A stretch of DNA of 64,000 bases, taken from NCBI GenBank assembly GCA_013400975.1, contig WBMZ01003476.1, positions 248,001-312,000 of the forward strand, given 5' to 3'. The notes beneath the pieces are model-generated. The model saw only the letters and a program-made list of their open reading frames with translations, made no database searches and was not told the origin of the DNA. Below are positions 1 through 13,366 of the stretch, piece after piece. The stretch's first letter is position 1, and each line of letters starts with the position of its first letter. The stretch is from Atrichornis clamosus. Taxonomy: Eukaryota; Chordata; Aves; Passeriformes; Menuridae. A program made the position numbers and the translations under genes.

Positions 1-3000
1 TAAATAAAATACATCATCCTGTGTTTCACGGGGCTAAAAAAGAACCTTTTTTTTTAAGGAAGAAGACAGTCCAGCACAAGCAACTCAAGAATTTGCTTGG
101 TTTAGATCCACCTATGGTAAAATGCAGTCATCACTAATTAATGTTAGTAACATTTTCATTCCTCCTACTTTCTAAGTGTATACATCTGTCAGATCAATTG
201 ATCCCTTGCATCAGTGACAGGAGGAACACTGAGTTTTCTCATTATGATCAAAATAAGCTGAGTGACTATAACTTTCCACATCTGATACTAAGCCCAAGCT
301 CTTCAAAATGTATTGATATAATTTATTTGCAGAAATGCTGAAAATAGGGTAACAGACAATCAATGCAAAGCTGGAGCTCATTCACATCAGTAACAGTAAT
401 ATGATACTGCTCAGGTAGTTCTGGGAAGACTCACAGAATTCACGTGTGAGGTTAAGCTGCAGAGAAATTTTGAATTTGTTAAATTGGGGGAAATGTAAAT
501 GCCTTGTGCTAAAGAAATCCTTATCCTCTTGTCCAGGTAGTAACCATGCTGCCTTAAAATCCATGCAACAACTACATGATGTGATGAAGCACAGCATCAA
601 CTAAAAAGTTAATTTGGAAGCAACTTCTGGAGATTGCCTAGCCTGACATGCTAGAAGTCCTATAATACAATGTTATACAGATTAAGAGTAATATTTCTTA
701 TTCCTCACTGTTCCTTTTCTTCCTAATAATTCTTTCAAACCCATCATCTTTTCCCCTATTTTTAACTCCATCATAGTTTTGACTGAGTTTCTACCTCCAT
801 TTCCATATCCCGCATGTTAAAGGCAATACAAAAGCAAAAATGTCACAATTAAAAAACACATTTGTGAAGTAGACAGAATGGTTACCAAAGACAGAAACCG
901 TGTCAGGAGAACAGTGAAAAAGCACCAAACCCCCTGGAAAATAATCTGTCTAAAACATTCCTGCTACTGTACGTTGTTTTAGGATTACTGGATAGGAAAT
1001 AGACATTTGTCTCCAACCATGGCCATGGGCAGTGAGAGCCCCCGTGCAAGGCTGACATCAAACAGCGTCTCACCCAAGTCTGAAAGGTGCAGACAGGGGT
1101 CAGCTCTGTGACTGCCAGTGGTGATTTAATGCACGTGTGTAATTGCAAACACAAATGGGAGCTTGTGTTGTTTGGCTTTAACAGGGCCCTTTTGAGAATG
1201 GCACCATGTGACTGCACAAAGAGCAAAAACACCAATCAACCCTGCAAAGCAAAAGTCACAGCATGGGACAGGGGAGTTTTCCTCTGCCAGGCTGTAGAAA
1301 CTCAAGAGCTTCCTGGCAGATCCAAAACATTCAACACAAACTGCTGTTCCTCTGAGCAGGGCTGTCATTTTACATGTAAGAATCCACAAAGAAAGAGACA
1401 CAATTTGAACCTCATTAATGTTTATCCTCATCTGTCAGGTAGAAGATATTAAATGCCTCAAGGTCGGAATGTTTGGAAGAGTCCTGAAGTCTTTACAATC
1501 TGATACTCCTTTAGAAGTGCCGCTGTAATTCAGGATCCTCGTCTTTTAATAAAGAGGCCATTCTTCTTCTAGGCCCTGCAAAGACTGAGAGCCTTCAAGC
1601 TTCTGATAGTTGTGAGAAGCATCATTTAACTGTGCATGTTGTGCAGTAACAGTCATAAGAGGGTTGAAGCTTGCTTGCTACTCTATAGAGTACCTAGTTC
1701 CTCCTCTGCAGAGCAGTTGCAGGTTCTCCTTTATGATATTCTTTTTTTTTAAATTTTCTATGTTTTTATTGTGTCACATTTTACTGGTTTGGTCATTAAT
1801 TTTGTTCAATTAAGATCAATGGCAGTTTCAGCATTACTTTGAATTGCAGCAGTCACACACCTAAGCTGTAAGTTTAAGTTTATTCAACCACCCTTTTTGC
1901 TAGCATTTTTCCATACTCCTATTCATTCTTGTTGAACCTCAATTAAATCTGCATTATCCCTTTTGTAGTTAAGTACCTAGAACTGAACATAGCTTTTAAA
2001 GTAAGGCAGAGCTACTAATATAAATAATGGCATTTATAATTGTTTCTGTATTATTACTTATCCTCCAGCATCCTCATAGGTTGTTGTCTTCTCTTACCAA
2101 AGCTGCAGATCAAGCAAAAGACTGTATGAAACTGCCAAAAATTCTTTGGTTAAATTGTTTCAAGATCTCATTCTTTTAGCTTTACCTCATAGCCTAAGGC
2201 AAAATCTTTTTGACTCTGAATTCCTGAAAGCCCCCTAGACAGCAGCCATATGTAATGTTGCTGCAACATTTGTGCAGAAGATGGACAATAGAGTTGTACA
2301 ATCTAACCACAACATTTTGAAATACCATCCCTTGTTCCATATGACTAGTGTAGAGGCTGCCAAGCAAGAACAGAGTGTAGGAGGAGGATCTTCCAAAGCT
2401 GTTAGCTTTTGACTGAAATCCATAATATCCAGTGGGAAGCTCTTGCAAGTGGAAGGTTCTCCAAGTCTACTGCAGGCTTCCAAAAACTTGCTGAACTAAC
2501 ACGCTGCTGGAAAGACAGAATTTTGCTTCTTGGATTCCTTCCTCTTTTAGGAAATAGCTGTGTTAAGGTCAGGTAATTTTCAAAATTTACCTAGTTCTTT
2601 CTCAAGGGATGAAACACAAGAATGCTGTTTTCTGAAAAGATAAGGACATCTTCCTTGCCAAGAACTTGAAAGATATTACTGTGCAGTGGCTGCATTTCAA
2701 CACCAAGGTCTTTCTCCCAGCTCACAGTTTTCCATGAGAGTGAATTCTTGTCTCATGTCACTAGAGTACTTTGGAGAGGAAAACCCGACAGACTGAGTAT
2801 TCAATTTATTAGGTATCTCCAGGGATGGATATTCTTCAAGTAAAACTTCCAGCATTGTTCTGCTTTCTGTTGGTACATGTTTGATATGAATAAATCAAAG
2901 TGATGTACACAGTTTTGTACTCGTGGCTAGCTTTAAAGCAACCCAATGCTTTACCCAGCCCTGCTGGGATTTGCTTTTGTATGCACTCTTGATTTTCCTG

Positions 3001-5829
3001 GAAATTTGAATTTCCTTTTGTCTGCTACAATTTCATGGCTGTGGCAAACCCACACAGTTCAGCATGAGGTTGGAAACTGTTGCTCTCATAGTGCCAAGAG
3101 ATAATTAACTCTGCAATGTTAACACACATGCTTGGCATTCATTATCAGTCAGGGTGGGAACAGAATGCACAAGATTTCCCCCGCAATCGTCCACTGACCC
3201 TGCTGCCTGCTCTGTCCCAGCTGCCCACTCCTCCACTCTTCCTCTGAAGCCACGGCGTCAGTTTGCTCAGGTACCAGGTGCCAGCGAGCACGATGAGAAA
3301 CACATGCATCTGTGCTTCTTCCTCTTCCAGGGCACCTTTCCTCCCCAAGTCTGCCCACCATCTCTGCACTGCCCAGACCCCCTCTTCTCTCCATGTTGGC
3401 CAACAGAACCCTGTGGGCTGCTTTCCCACTTTTTAGGAAGAACAAATGGAGCTCAGAAGGATGCACATGGAAATCTCTACCCTTAAAATGAAAGCTCACT
3501 GACAAGGCCAGCAGAAGTGATATTTAAATGCCTGTAGTTCAAATGCTCTGCATTGGAAAGTCATTGTTTTCCATGTTTGGTGCAGTTGTCTGAGGAATAC
3601 TGAAGTGAGTTGTCTAAATCAGAAGATGGCTTTGCACACAGGGAGTTTAAATAGCTTTCAAATATTTCATTATTGACAAAGTAAAACAATGTAAAATTCT
3701 CTGTGCCTCAGAAATGAATGAAATCCACCTTCTTGGAAGCAATACCTGTGGGGTTTATGGACTCTAGCCACAAATCTTTCCTTCCAAGCAGCTCCTTTTA
3801 GCTTTGATCATGATGTTAAAAATCCCAAGAGAGGCCTGACACAGTAATTGTTATTAATTATCATTTGTTCATTTCTTTATGATCTTCTTCCCTGAGAAAA
3901 TGGTGAGAATTTCAGATGACGGTGCAATTTCCCAGACAGCCTCGATGATGTAACAGTTACCTGAAAGAATAATTTCTGTACAGTTCTGCCTATATGGAGG
4001 ATGATTTTTACAGTTGGAAAGAAGAAGATAACTCCTTCGGAAGGAAAAAAAAACAAACCAAAAAACCCACAAAAATCCAAGAATATCCCCGCTATTAAAA
4101 ACAAGAAACAAGCAAGTAAGAAAACCCCCAAAACAGAGGCTAACAGATGTCTTCAAGGTGAAGATATTTGATATTTTTACTATTGAGACTGTAGTAGGTT
4201 TGGTTAATTCTTGTGAGTATTTCATGTTATGTAAACAGCCATTATTATTACACAATGCATTTTAAAATGCATCCCAATTAAACAGTCTCCCACGGGAATA
4301 AAAGGAACTCTTTCTTGCTTGGAAGTACAACAAGTAAGCCAGATTGAAAGTCATATTTTACATCTCGAAGCAACAATATTTTTTAAAAACAGCACACAAC
4401 AAACCTTCCCTGGCTTAGGAGCAACAGCAAATATGTTAATATATAACAGCAAGTATGTTACTATGTATGGGAGAAAAAAAAAAAGAGGCAGAATAAACCT
4501 AATGTTTCTGCAAAAACTATGTGAAAGATAGATTTTAAAAAACACTTATCAGCCCCAGCAATTCCAATGGTAGTTTATTTTGCAAATCTGAAATGGCATT
4601 GAAAGCCTTTGAAAATCCAGTTCTAAATGTTTGTGTCTGAGATGTTTGACAGTAAGTCCGTTTGGAAAGTCAGTGGCAAGTCCTAATTTTTGGAGTTGGT
4701 GTGCACCTACAGCTCTTACTCACTTTAACTGGGATAAAGAAATTATGCTTGTAATTTAACTCTTCCACATCTTTGGCTACAGAAGCTATGACTATAAGTA
4801 AACTCTGAGCCTAATTTTTTCAATATTTTTGAACCAAATGTACAGAACTGGAAGAAATTCATAATATCTCAAAGAAACCAACCCATGCCTATGCATGTGT
4901 GTTTGATTATTTTAACCCTATAGAGCTAGTATTTAGTTTTGATAGCAGGAAGAGAGAGAATTTCAAAGTGGAAAGGGAAGAATTAAAATGTGGGAATGGA
5001 AATCACTCTGACTTGTGTGATGAAAAACACGCTCATTTTATGTCAAGGGTGTCAGTCCAGTTAGCATCAGTATGTGCAAGATTTGGAACAACTTGTACCT
5101 CTACCTATAGGGCTGAGGCAAAACAGAAGAGGAAAAAAAACCCTCTAGTAGTAAATCCACTACCATTTTATTTGTGGTGCACCTTCTTTAAATTCCAAGC
5201 AGATACAAACAAACTGCATGATAGTTCTCTCTGTAGGAATATTTGTTTTGGAGTGGGATCAGCAGTATTCCCTAATCCCCATTTTTATTAGTAGTCCACG
5301 GCAAAATTTCAAAGTGACAGTTATAAAGTACTGAAGCCCACTACATCAGCAGAAAGCACATCAACACACCAAGCAGCAATTCTTCCCATAAAGCCACACT
5401 GCTTTATGTAGGAGACATTTCCTATTCAGGCAGCCCCTTAGAGAACTGGACAGCATTTGGGATAATTCCCAAATATCAAAGAATACAAAGTAGGCAGAAG
5501 TTAAAGAAGACAGTCAGCCAAAATATTTCTCTTTCTTTAACCCTGAGAAAGAATCCTTTGAAAAGTGCCAGGGCAGAATCTGTCCATCCTGATTATTTTG
5601 AATAATCCTTTGTTCTACCGAGTCCCTCCATTGAAATGAAACTGGAAATACTGAGGATCTCCATTAACTCTGTTGGGCTGAGGGGAATAAATATGAGAAG
5701 AAAGAAAGAAAATCATGCCATAAACTTTAGAAAACCCCAAAACAAACAAACAAGAAATGAATGGATCCAAGATAAATACGATACCGGGTAAAATAAAATG
5801 AAAATATTCTTTCTTTTCATTTTTCTTTT
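1..5829. other. Unique non-coding DNA, no gene recognised
   Basis: AT-rich sequence with frequent stops in all frames. The longest frames (1087-1452 +, 3149-3505 -, 4899-5291 +) encode no domain that I recognise, overlap frames on the other strand, and show no clear exon structure. A 14-bp perfect palindrome lies at 1679-1692. Short T-rich and A-rich runs occur, for example near 1742 and 4480. No transposon end, RNA gene or CpG island was seen. It could be intergenic or intronic. Confidence 0.6.
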
Positions 5830-5995
5830 CTCCACTTCCTGTATTAACAGCAGAGGGCTGTTTTTCCACTCAGAAATGCCTCTTTACAATAAGCATGTCC
5901 AGACCTGATTAGAAAACTGTTTTTCCCAACATCATTTGGCTTTAGTTGAATTGGTATGGTTTCCCACCCTTCCTATGAATCAGCACTCCTTTTCC
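5830..5995. repeat. First copy of a perfect 166-bp direct duplication
   Basis: This segment is repeated base for base at 5997-6162, with one N (5996) between the copies. Both begin CTCCACTTCCTG and end CACTCCTTTTCC. I compared the copies along their whole length and saw no mismatch. The similarity stops at the copy borders. Zero divergence, and an N exactly at the junction, fit two contig ends that carry the same sequence and were joined without being merged. Confidence 0.9.
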
Positions 5996-5996
5996 N
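5996..5996. other. Single undetermined base (N), probable contig join
   Basis: The only N noticed in the window. It sits exactly between two identical 166-bp segments, so it probably marks a scaffold gap of nominal or negative size rather than one poorly called base. Confidence 0.85.
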
Positions 5997-6162
5997 CTCC
6001 ACTTCCTGTATTAACAGCAGAGGGCTGTTTTTCCACTCAGAAATGCCTCTTTACAATAAGCATGTCCAGACCTGATTAGAAAACTGTTTTTCCCAACATC
6101 ATTTGGCTTTAGTTGAATTGGTATGGTTTCCCACCCTTCCTATGAATCAGCACTCCTTTTCC
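5997..6162. repeat. Second copy of the perfect 166-bp direct duplication
   Basis: Identical to 5830-5995. It contains no recognisable gene or mobile element. If the join is an assembly fault, one of the copies and the N do not exist in the genome, and all downstream coordinates are about 167 bases too high. Confidence 0.9.
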
Positions 6163-7526
6163 ATCATCCATCACTTTCCACACAGTCTGCACTGTTCAGT
6201 CTACCCTGGGCCTGAAAGAAATAATGCACCATACATCTATACATCTGCCTTCTCTGAGGTCCTTTACACCCACTAATGAGTGTATCTGGCAAATCAAAAA
6301 GATGTACTTTTCTTACTTTGGAGAAATTGGGACATGTTGAATATTAAAATACTTTCTCTTAGGTATGCAAAATATTTTCATGTTTAAATATTTGCATATA
6401 ATAATAGAACTCACAGGTTCCAAACAAGTTTTAGAGATCCTTAGCTTGGGGCCCTGTATAATGCAGCCAAAACACAAAGTGAAACACCCTAGAATAACTA
6501 GGAACAGATGGGTGGAATAGGAAAAGTAGAAAAAGAAACAAAAAGAAAATAAAAACTAACCGAAGAATAATTAGAAGCTTAGTGCTCTTTGAAACTCATT
6601 ATTATTTCACAGTACTCTGTCCCTATCAAAGTAGCACAGAGATAAAGGTATGGAGTGGATTTGTGGCATTTGTGAGTCTGCCCCACAAAATATGAGAAGA
6701 AATGGGAGAAACAACTCAGAGGATAGGACAAAAAGAAGCAGAGATTCAGATACAAGGCCAAAAGAGATTAAACCTTTTGATGGAAGAGAGAGGAAGTAGA
6801 AATAGCAGAAGAGTTGATTTTTCCTTATAAAATTCATCACTGGTACTTCCAGGGTGAAATTCTTTCACCCGTCACAGGCTCAGCCAACCATAACAAGGAC
6901 ACAGGCTCAGTCTGTGAAGAGACCAGTAGCAGAATTGTCTAGTATAGCATGCACTGATTCTCTAAAAGGCTGAAAGTAAATCTAGAACAAACTTGGGTCT
7001 TGTTTTAGCCAAGTGCTGACTGCTGCTCTATGAGAAGCGCGGACAGGAGCCCCAGATTGCATCCTGCAAACTTCAGTGGGCAAGAAAATCAGAACTGTTG
7101 TAAGAAGCACAGCCAAGTGTGGGACAGGTTAGACCAAAATGAGAGTAATAGGGGAGCAATACTACAGGGGAAGGTTTCAAAGAAAAGAGCATCCAGTAAG
7201 CCACCAGGCATTTGTAGTGCTGAGGGCAGAGAGATAAAAGATGTAGGAGGTCAGCTTCTACAAAACAAATGGCAGTAGCTAGAATGAAAGACAACAGAAG
7301 GCATAAAGAGAGAAAGAGACTCTTGATAATAATTAACTCAGGCTTGGCATTCAGATGTCATTGCTGAAGGCCAAGCTACTGACAAAAGCCACTGATAGGC
7401 ATCTTTTTAAATTTATCCATTTTTGTCACATTGAAATTGCCATTAAAAAACCCAAACGCTCTACCAAATAAAACAGAACACTGTATTTTCCTTCCCCTGA
7501 ACTATATGATCCTTACCCTGACAGTG
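6163..7526. other. Unique non-coding DNA, no gene recognised
   Basis: AT-rich at first and purine-rich from about 6480 to 6830, where runs of A and G open long pyrimidine-coded frames on the minus strand. Those frames are a product of base composition and carry no family motif. No RNA gene or repeat end was recognised. Confidence 0.55.
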
Positions 7527-8013
7527 GTAAGGCCACACTTGGATATTGATCCAGTTCTGGACTCCCCAGCAGAAGAGAGACATGGAGCTACTGAAGACAG
7601 TCCAGCAAAGGGCCACCAATAGGATTGAAGTACTGGAGCATCTCTCATGAGGACAGCCCAAGACAGCTGAGACCATTCCACCTGGAAATGGGAATTCGCA
7701 GGGGGGCCTAATAAAGATCAATATGCACAAATCTCTGAAGGAATGGTACAAATAAGATGAAGCCAGGCTCTTTTCAGTGGCACCCAGCAACAGGACCAGA
7801 AGCAGTAGACACAAACTGAAACAGGGGGGTTTTTCACCCTCTGTCAGGGTGGTTGTGAGTGCACAGGCACATTATCCCAGAGAAGTTATGCAGTCTCCGT
7901 CTTTGGATATATTCCTGTCTACAAAAGGTCCTGGGGGCCCCTGCTTAAGCAGGGGAGCTGGACCAGATGACCTCCAGTGCTTCCTTTCAGCCTCAAACAT
8001 TCTAAGATTCTCT
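7527..8013 (+). mobile_element. Decayed CR1 LINE, ORF2 3' part plus 3' UTR
   Basis: The order of blocks matches the 3' end of avian CR1 non-LTR retrotransposons. The block around 7575-7640 (GAGAGACATGGAGCTACTG, then a CAGCAAAGGGCCACC block and a GAGCATCTCTC block) corresponds to the C-terminal end of ORF2. It is followed by the AGCCAGGCTCTTTTCAGTG block at 7761-7780, an ACAAACTGAAACA block, and the terminal GGACCAGATGACCTCCAGTG block at 7961-7980. The expected octamer tail is reduced to ATTCTAAGATTCT. Several internal gaps relative to other copies, and stops in the ORF2 part, show that it is dead. The element is 5'-truncated, as most CR1 copies are. The 5' border is approximate, set where similarity to CR1 becomes visible (TAAGGCCACACTTGG). 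I worked from memory of the family, so percent divergence is not given. Confidence 0.85.
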
Positions 8014-11000
8014 TTTACTGTAATGAGTCAGTTAATAACTTTTTATTTTAAAGAAAAACCAGTAATGTTCTCAGAAACTGCCCTCCTTTGTCTCTTTAAA
8101 CAGGATGTTACTTGACACAGGTTGCCTTTAAACTCTTTAGTACTGAAAACAGAGACAAAAGAACATGTTCAAAATGGATGAAAGAACTTAGACTAAATAC
8201 CTGTCCCCATGGCTCACTGCAATTTGTAGTTCATATACATTCTCACATGACAACTATGCTCTCTTTGCTTTCACAATGTGTTGCAAAGAAAATCATATAG
8301 GCTTTTGAAGGGTTAATAGTTCATTAGTAGATATCTTAGGATGTGTTACCCATGTGAGCAGCATGCACAATAAATGTTTATGAAAATGACAATGGGATAT
8401 GTTATACAAAGTTATAAGCAACCTATTGGCTTCGTAGAACTTAAGTATCAAACATCTATGAGTAATTATTATATTTTAACAAAGTATTTCTATACACATC
8501 CTTAATACTGTTCATGACTACCTCCTCATATAAATAGCTGAGAGAATAGCAATATATTCAACAAAAGAGGCACTTAACTTCCCTTAGGCTCCCTTAAGCA
8601 CAGCCTCTTCTGAAAATGTAGGTAAAATCTTCAAACACACACACAGACTACACAGTCCCCAAGTCAGTAGCGAATGCAGCTTTCCCAAGTGTTGTCACAC
8701 ATGTCACATGTCACAGTTGGCTTCCTGTGCCTTTTGCAACTCCTGCGACAGCAATAAGATTACCTCCCAATGTGGCCCTTTTGAACTATTGTGGCTTGCA
8801 GATCTATCTAGAATTGAAATTTTATCCAACGTAATCAACAACATAATTCATCTCAGGTGCTGAATATTGTAGGGATTTTCATAGTTTAGCAGTAGACTGG
8901 ACATAGCAGGAATTTAAACTTTCATTTCTTTTGATATATGCTTCTTCTTTCATGCAAGAGATTTAAAAGAGGTGTTTCTAACTGGAAAGGTGATTTCCCA
9001 GACTGAAAGGTTTTTAACTTATTTTATTTTCCATACCTAGTAACACTATCCAGGGCATCCCCAAACCAAACACAACATCCCTGAAAAGTGAAACATTGTC
9101 AGGAAGTAGCTACTGTCTGGTACAACTAAGGACTAGAGGAAAATATTATGTTAGGTGTTACTCAAATATCTTCTGCTTTTTCTTAAAAATATATGTTAAG
9201 TTAGCATGAGAGCATTGAGAACTGCTAGGATTTTCATAATGCTTCATTGTATTTGAAAAGAATAATAAGATGGAAAAGTGTTTAACCTTTCTCTTTGGTG
9301 AACCTATATCTTACTGCCAGCTTTGGAAGCAATACAGCTATGATTTATTCAGTGAGCTTGATTGATCCTGACAGAATACAAGAATCCTTGGGTTTGGATT
9401 CACAGATACAGGGTGAGGTTTAAGGGGAAATGATTTCTAAATTGAACTAGCCAAGGTGACAAATGTTTAACTAGTCACCGGTTAACTGATACCCAGGTAG
9501 ATAGCGGAGAGGGGTGATATGGATAGATTTTATGCTCAGAATCTAAATAGAATAAAGCTGATCCAGGCATTGTTTTGTATGTTATCATTTTGTTCTTTCC
9601 TGATAAGTAGGATAGCTAGGACAATTCCCTCAAAACCTAGAAAAACAGGAATGCTTCTTTTCTTCAGATGTTCATTGTAGATGGAGGTGCATGGAGAGAG
9701 ATACAGATGCATAAATGCACTCACACATATAAACTCACAGAAAAAATATGTGATGAAGTGGTGTGATAGAAAAACTTGAATTCATATGCTACTCCCACGT
9801 GGCAGACACCAGCAAAGTGGCCATAACATTCCAAACACATGCACACAAATTCCTTCTTCCACACAAGGCTCATTATGAGATCTGCATATGCCATCTATTT
9901 ACAGTTCATCTATTTTAAAGAATTTCAAGCAATTATAGCCATTATGTGTCCCTCTGCCTAATCATCAAGTGCCTTTGAAACTATCAGCTCAGATACACTC
10001 ACTGCAGCCAGACAAAAATATGTGTTCAATATGTTTCAGACATCTCTGACTTCTTGACATCTCACTAATAAGTAATGGTGTGAACATACCAAAAGCAATA
10101 TCTTTGATGCTGACAGAGGCTAAATCACATGCAGTGTACTGGTGTGTGGTACACACTTCCACTACCTGTCAGAAAATCCTGAGTTTAGGATTTTGGACTT
10201 TTGTTGTGTTGCTAGGCAAGGAGTAGATTTTGCCTATCCTGGGCCTCAGTGAGCTTTGGTGGGAGAGAAAGGGGAGAAACTGCACCAAGTAGAAACTGTA
10301 GTTGAAGTTACTGGGAGGGAAATAGTCTGGGTAGGTTTTAATTAGAAATGTTAAATGCTTTGTTGAGCCTTGCAGCTCATCACTGCAGCCATTAAAAGAC
10401 AGGGATACAACTTATTTTTCTATTTCTGCATCTCTCAATTGTTCCTCTCACAATGAAATCACAAGGTGCGGATTAACGTCTTTGTGGTTTCCATGTCCAT
10501 TGCCACAGCATTCCCTGGCAGCCCTGTGGTGGAATAGCCATGAAAGCTTTATTCAACCCTGAGTGCCAAAGTGCCTCTTTGGGGCCACTTGGAGGGCAGA
10601 TGCAGAACTCGTGTGCCCACCCCTCCTTTAGCTGTTCCTGGAGCACTGCCCTGTGAGTGCCCAGCACAGTGGGAGTCCTCGGGGGATTTCAGTGCAGCGC
10701 ACAAGAAAACCTCTATTAAGCTCACTCCAAGGCAGATTTGTCAGAGACTTTAAACTTGGACACAAAATTTGCCTAGGGATGCTGAAACACATCTCTGAGG
10801 ACAGCCAACCATGCTGCAAGTTCTCTTCAGAGGTAAAAAAAGGATAGTTTTTCTGGGAACAGCTAAGACTTTCCAGAAAAAAAAAAAAAGCCAGAATTCA
10901 TTCCTCTCTAATTTAATTAATCATTTTAGCTGTGACATAAATATAAGGCAAATGTAATAAAAACATCAGGCTGAGACAAACTGCTGTGGAAAGTGTTGGC

Positions 11001-13317
11001 TGGAAGTATTAAAACGTGGCAAAGTTGCAGGCAGATGAGTATTGGCTGCCATACTTGCTGTGCCTGTTTATGGCACCACTGCCACACAAATATTCTGTAC
11101 ATTACAGGCACTTTAAACATCTGTTTGCTGCGTGCTGTTACCCACCACAATCTCAGTCTCTGGAGGCCTCGCAGAGAGGCTCTATTTTCGCAAGAGCTGT
11201 GCAGTGACCATGTGGGCACCTGGTTTTCCAGTCCTGAAATCTCTTAACAACAGTTCCCAGGGAGCAAATATGTTATTGAAAGTGAAAGGCTGTTTAAAAA
11301 ATTCCAGAGAGTGACAATCCGGCTTATATCACCTATGCAGCAATCTGAAAACATGCGGATTCCCACTGAAACAGGGATCTGACCCCTGAAACTATACTTT
11401 CAACAGCTAAAAATCCTGAAAGTGACAGGAAGGTTAAAAGCACATTGAAACAATTTAAGGAAGAGACCAACCAAACATCAGAGACTGGCTGTAATTATTT
11501 CAATTTTGGCATTATAAATCCAGGAAATTCATAAGTAAGTTTTAATTTAAAATAAGTAAGCTGAGTCATGGAAATGCCCTCACCAACATAGAAACTGACT
11601 GCTTTTACTGAAACTATGCCATAGTAATGCAGTGATGATTAACGTATAATAGATACTGTGACTTGAGATCTGAATACAATTACTGTAAATGATACACTTG
11701 ATTTTGAAAAATATTCTAATTTTGCCCCATTTTGTCACTAGAGGTTTCAATGGAGTTAAATGCATAGAACATTTGAAGGATATGCATAACAATATTATTT
11801 TCTGTACTGATACTTAATACTATGTGTAGAGGAGAATTCAATTTCAAATTAGTTTCATCACATAAGCATATTCATGTATTTGTTTAGAATTTCATGTAAA
11901 ATTCATTCTTTGCTCAGTCAATGGTGTAATTCCAAGGAAGCAAGATATAGCCTTCCTCTTTAGTGAAGAGAGCAAATTACTGTTTAACATGCAAAACCAT
12001 CTCACCTTAAAAAAGAATGAGAAATTTTATAAAAATTGAATAAGGGCATAAACAGTCCCATGAAAAATCTCCTTCCCTTGTCTACATCAGACCTTATCTG
12101 CAGTTTCAAAGACTCCTAAGCAAACTAGGAGACTGGGAACTGCAATGGGAAGGGAAATTCAGTGTTGACAAAGTACATATGCAGTAGGAATAATCTGTAT
12201 TTTTGCTAGGCTTTAAGTTTACTATTTAAGCCTTAAAATTAAAATTAAAAAAGCTACACTGTTCCCCTAACCCAAGATAAGCACAGAAAATTTACAAAAA
12301 AATTAAAGATGTTTAAGAAAACCCTCTCTAAAAATGTTACTTCAGAGTTGGTTCTTCACAAAGCACTATATACCAAAGATAGAAATTGCTCCTGGAAATT
12401 AACTAAGTGTAGAGAAATGTCTCTTTAAAGAGAGTGAAACATCCGTGTTATTAATTTTAGAAAATAAAAATGCAGGATCTGCAATGAAAAAGGTGCCCAC
12501 AGTATTCAAATGTGCTGTAAAGGGAAGTAAATCTCCTTCACAAGCAAGAATTGAAATCTAAATATGGAAAATTGAAAGCTGATCATGAGAAAAGCTTTCC
12601 CATCCCACACATTTCCTCGTGAAACTCATTGCTACAAAGTGTTGTTAGAACCAGTAACTCAGAAACATTCAAAGATATGGATATGGAAACTACTCAGGGT
12701 TTTATATCATATCAACAACAAAGTGTTTTGGAAGGGATAGAGGCTTGACTATCTGGTCATTAGCCTTATCTCCCTCTGAAATGCAAAGTAAAGCTGTTGT
12801 TGAGGAGAAATACAGGCCTGAAAGGACCAATCATCAGATTCAGAACGACAAGATAGTGCTCACACTGACTCTGCTTCCCTGCCCAGTGGCCTTTTTTAAA
12901 AAAAAGAACTTTTTTTAAAGCATAGTAACCTTCTCCCCATTCACATATCCAAATATACCTTACATATGAGACTAATTTCTCATATTGGTATCTTGGATTT
13001 TGGATGTGAAGGCAGCCAATCTGTAATCATCTGCTATCTAAAGCATGAGTGTAATGGGATGATGCCATGCCTTTCCTAAAATGCATTGCAATCACAGATC
13101 TGGTTCTTAGAGTGAGACCATTAGATAATGTAGTGTTTCTTGATTTATTACACAGGTAGATAGCATCAGAAGGAGCCTGCTTTGTAGTCCAGTTGCCTTT
13201 TTACTTTTCATTGATTCACACAACTGTTTCACAGGTTCACACAGGAGATTAGCATATTTGGATATTAGCTTGTATTAGTTCAAGCATGTTTTGGACAGTT
13301 CCTTTTTCTTTCATATG
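8014..13317. other. Unique non-coding DNA, no gene recognised
   Basis: Mostly AT-rich. A somewhat GC-richer stretch at 10480-11300 contains several short overlapping frames on both strands with no recognisable domain. An A13 run lies at 10877-10889, without a processed-pseudogene body upstream that I can recognise. A short CA run is at about 8635-8646. No tRNA-like or transposon-end signature was seen. Confidence 0.55.
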
Positions 13318-13359
13318 TGTTGACCAAGGTTATTCTGAAAGTAATAACCTTGCTTAACA
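13318..13359. repeat. Hairpin: 17-bp stem with 8-base loop
   Basis: CAAGGTTATT at 13325-13334 and AATAACCTTG at 13343-13352 are exact reverse complements around an 8-base loop. The outer 7 bases on each side (TGTTGAC and CTTAACA) pair as well, apart from one mismatch and one G-T pair, so the full stem is about 17 bp. The hairpin ends about 8 bases before the CR1 fragment begins. It could be chance, part of an older inverted-repeat element, or a small RNA precursor; its stem is short for a microRNA precursor. Confidence 0.7.
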
Positions 13360-13366
13360 AGATATA

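Noticed and set aside
1087..1452. 121-codon frame (+)
   Set aside because: Cysteine-rich by chance, overlaps minus-strand frames of similar length, and has no signal peptide, ordered cysteine spacing or domain that I recognise.
1679..1692. Perfect palindrome TACTCTATAGAGTA
   Set aside because: Fourteen bases with no loop and no repeats nearby. Such palindromes are expected by chance in 64 kb.
3149..3505. 118-codon frame (-)
   Set aside because: Lies in a GC-richer patch with few stops in several frames. No domain and no exon-like splice borders were convincing.
10877..10889. A13 run as the tail of a processed pseudogene
   Set aside because: No spliced-gene-like body, AATAAA signal or target-site duplication was recognised around it. 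The A-runs at 16805, 32296, 41161 and 52267 were rejected for the same reason.
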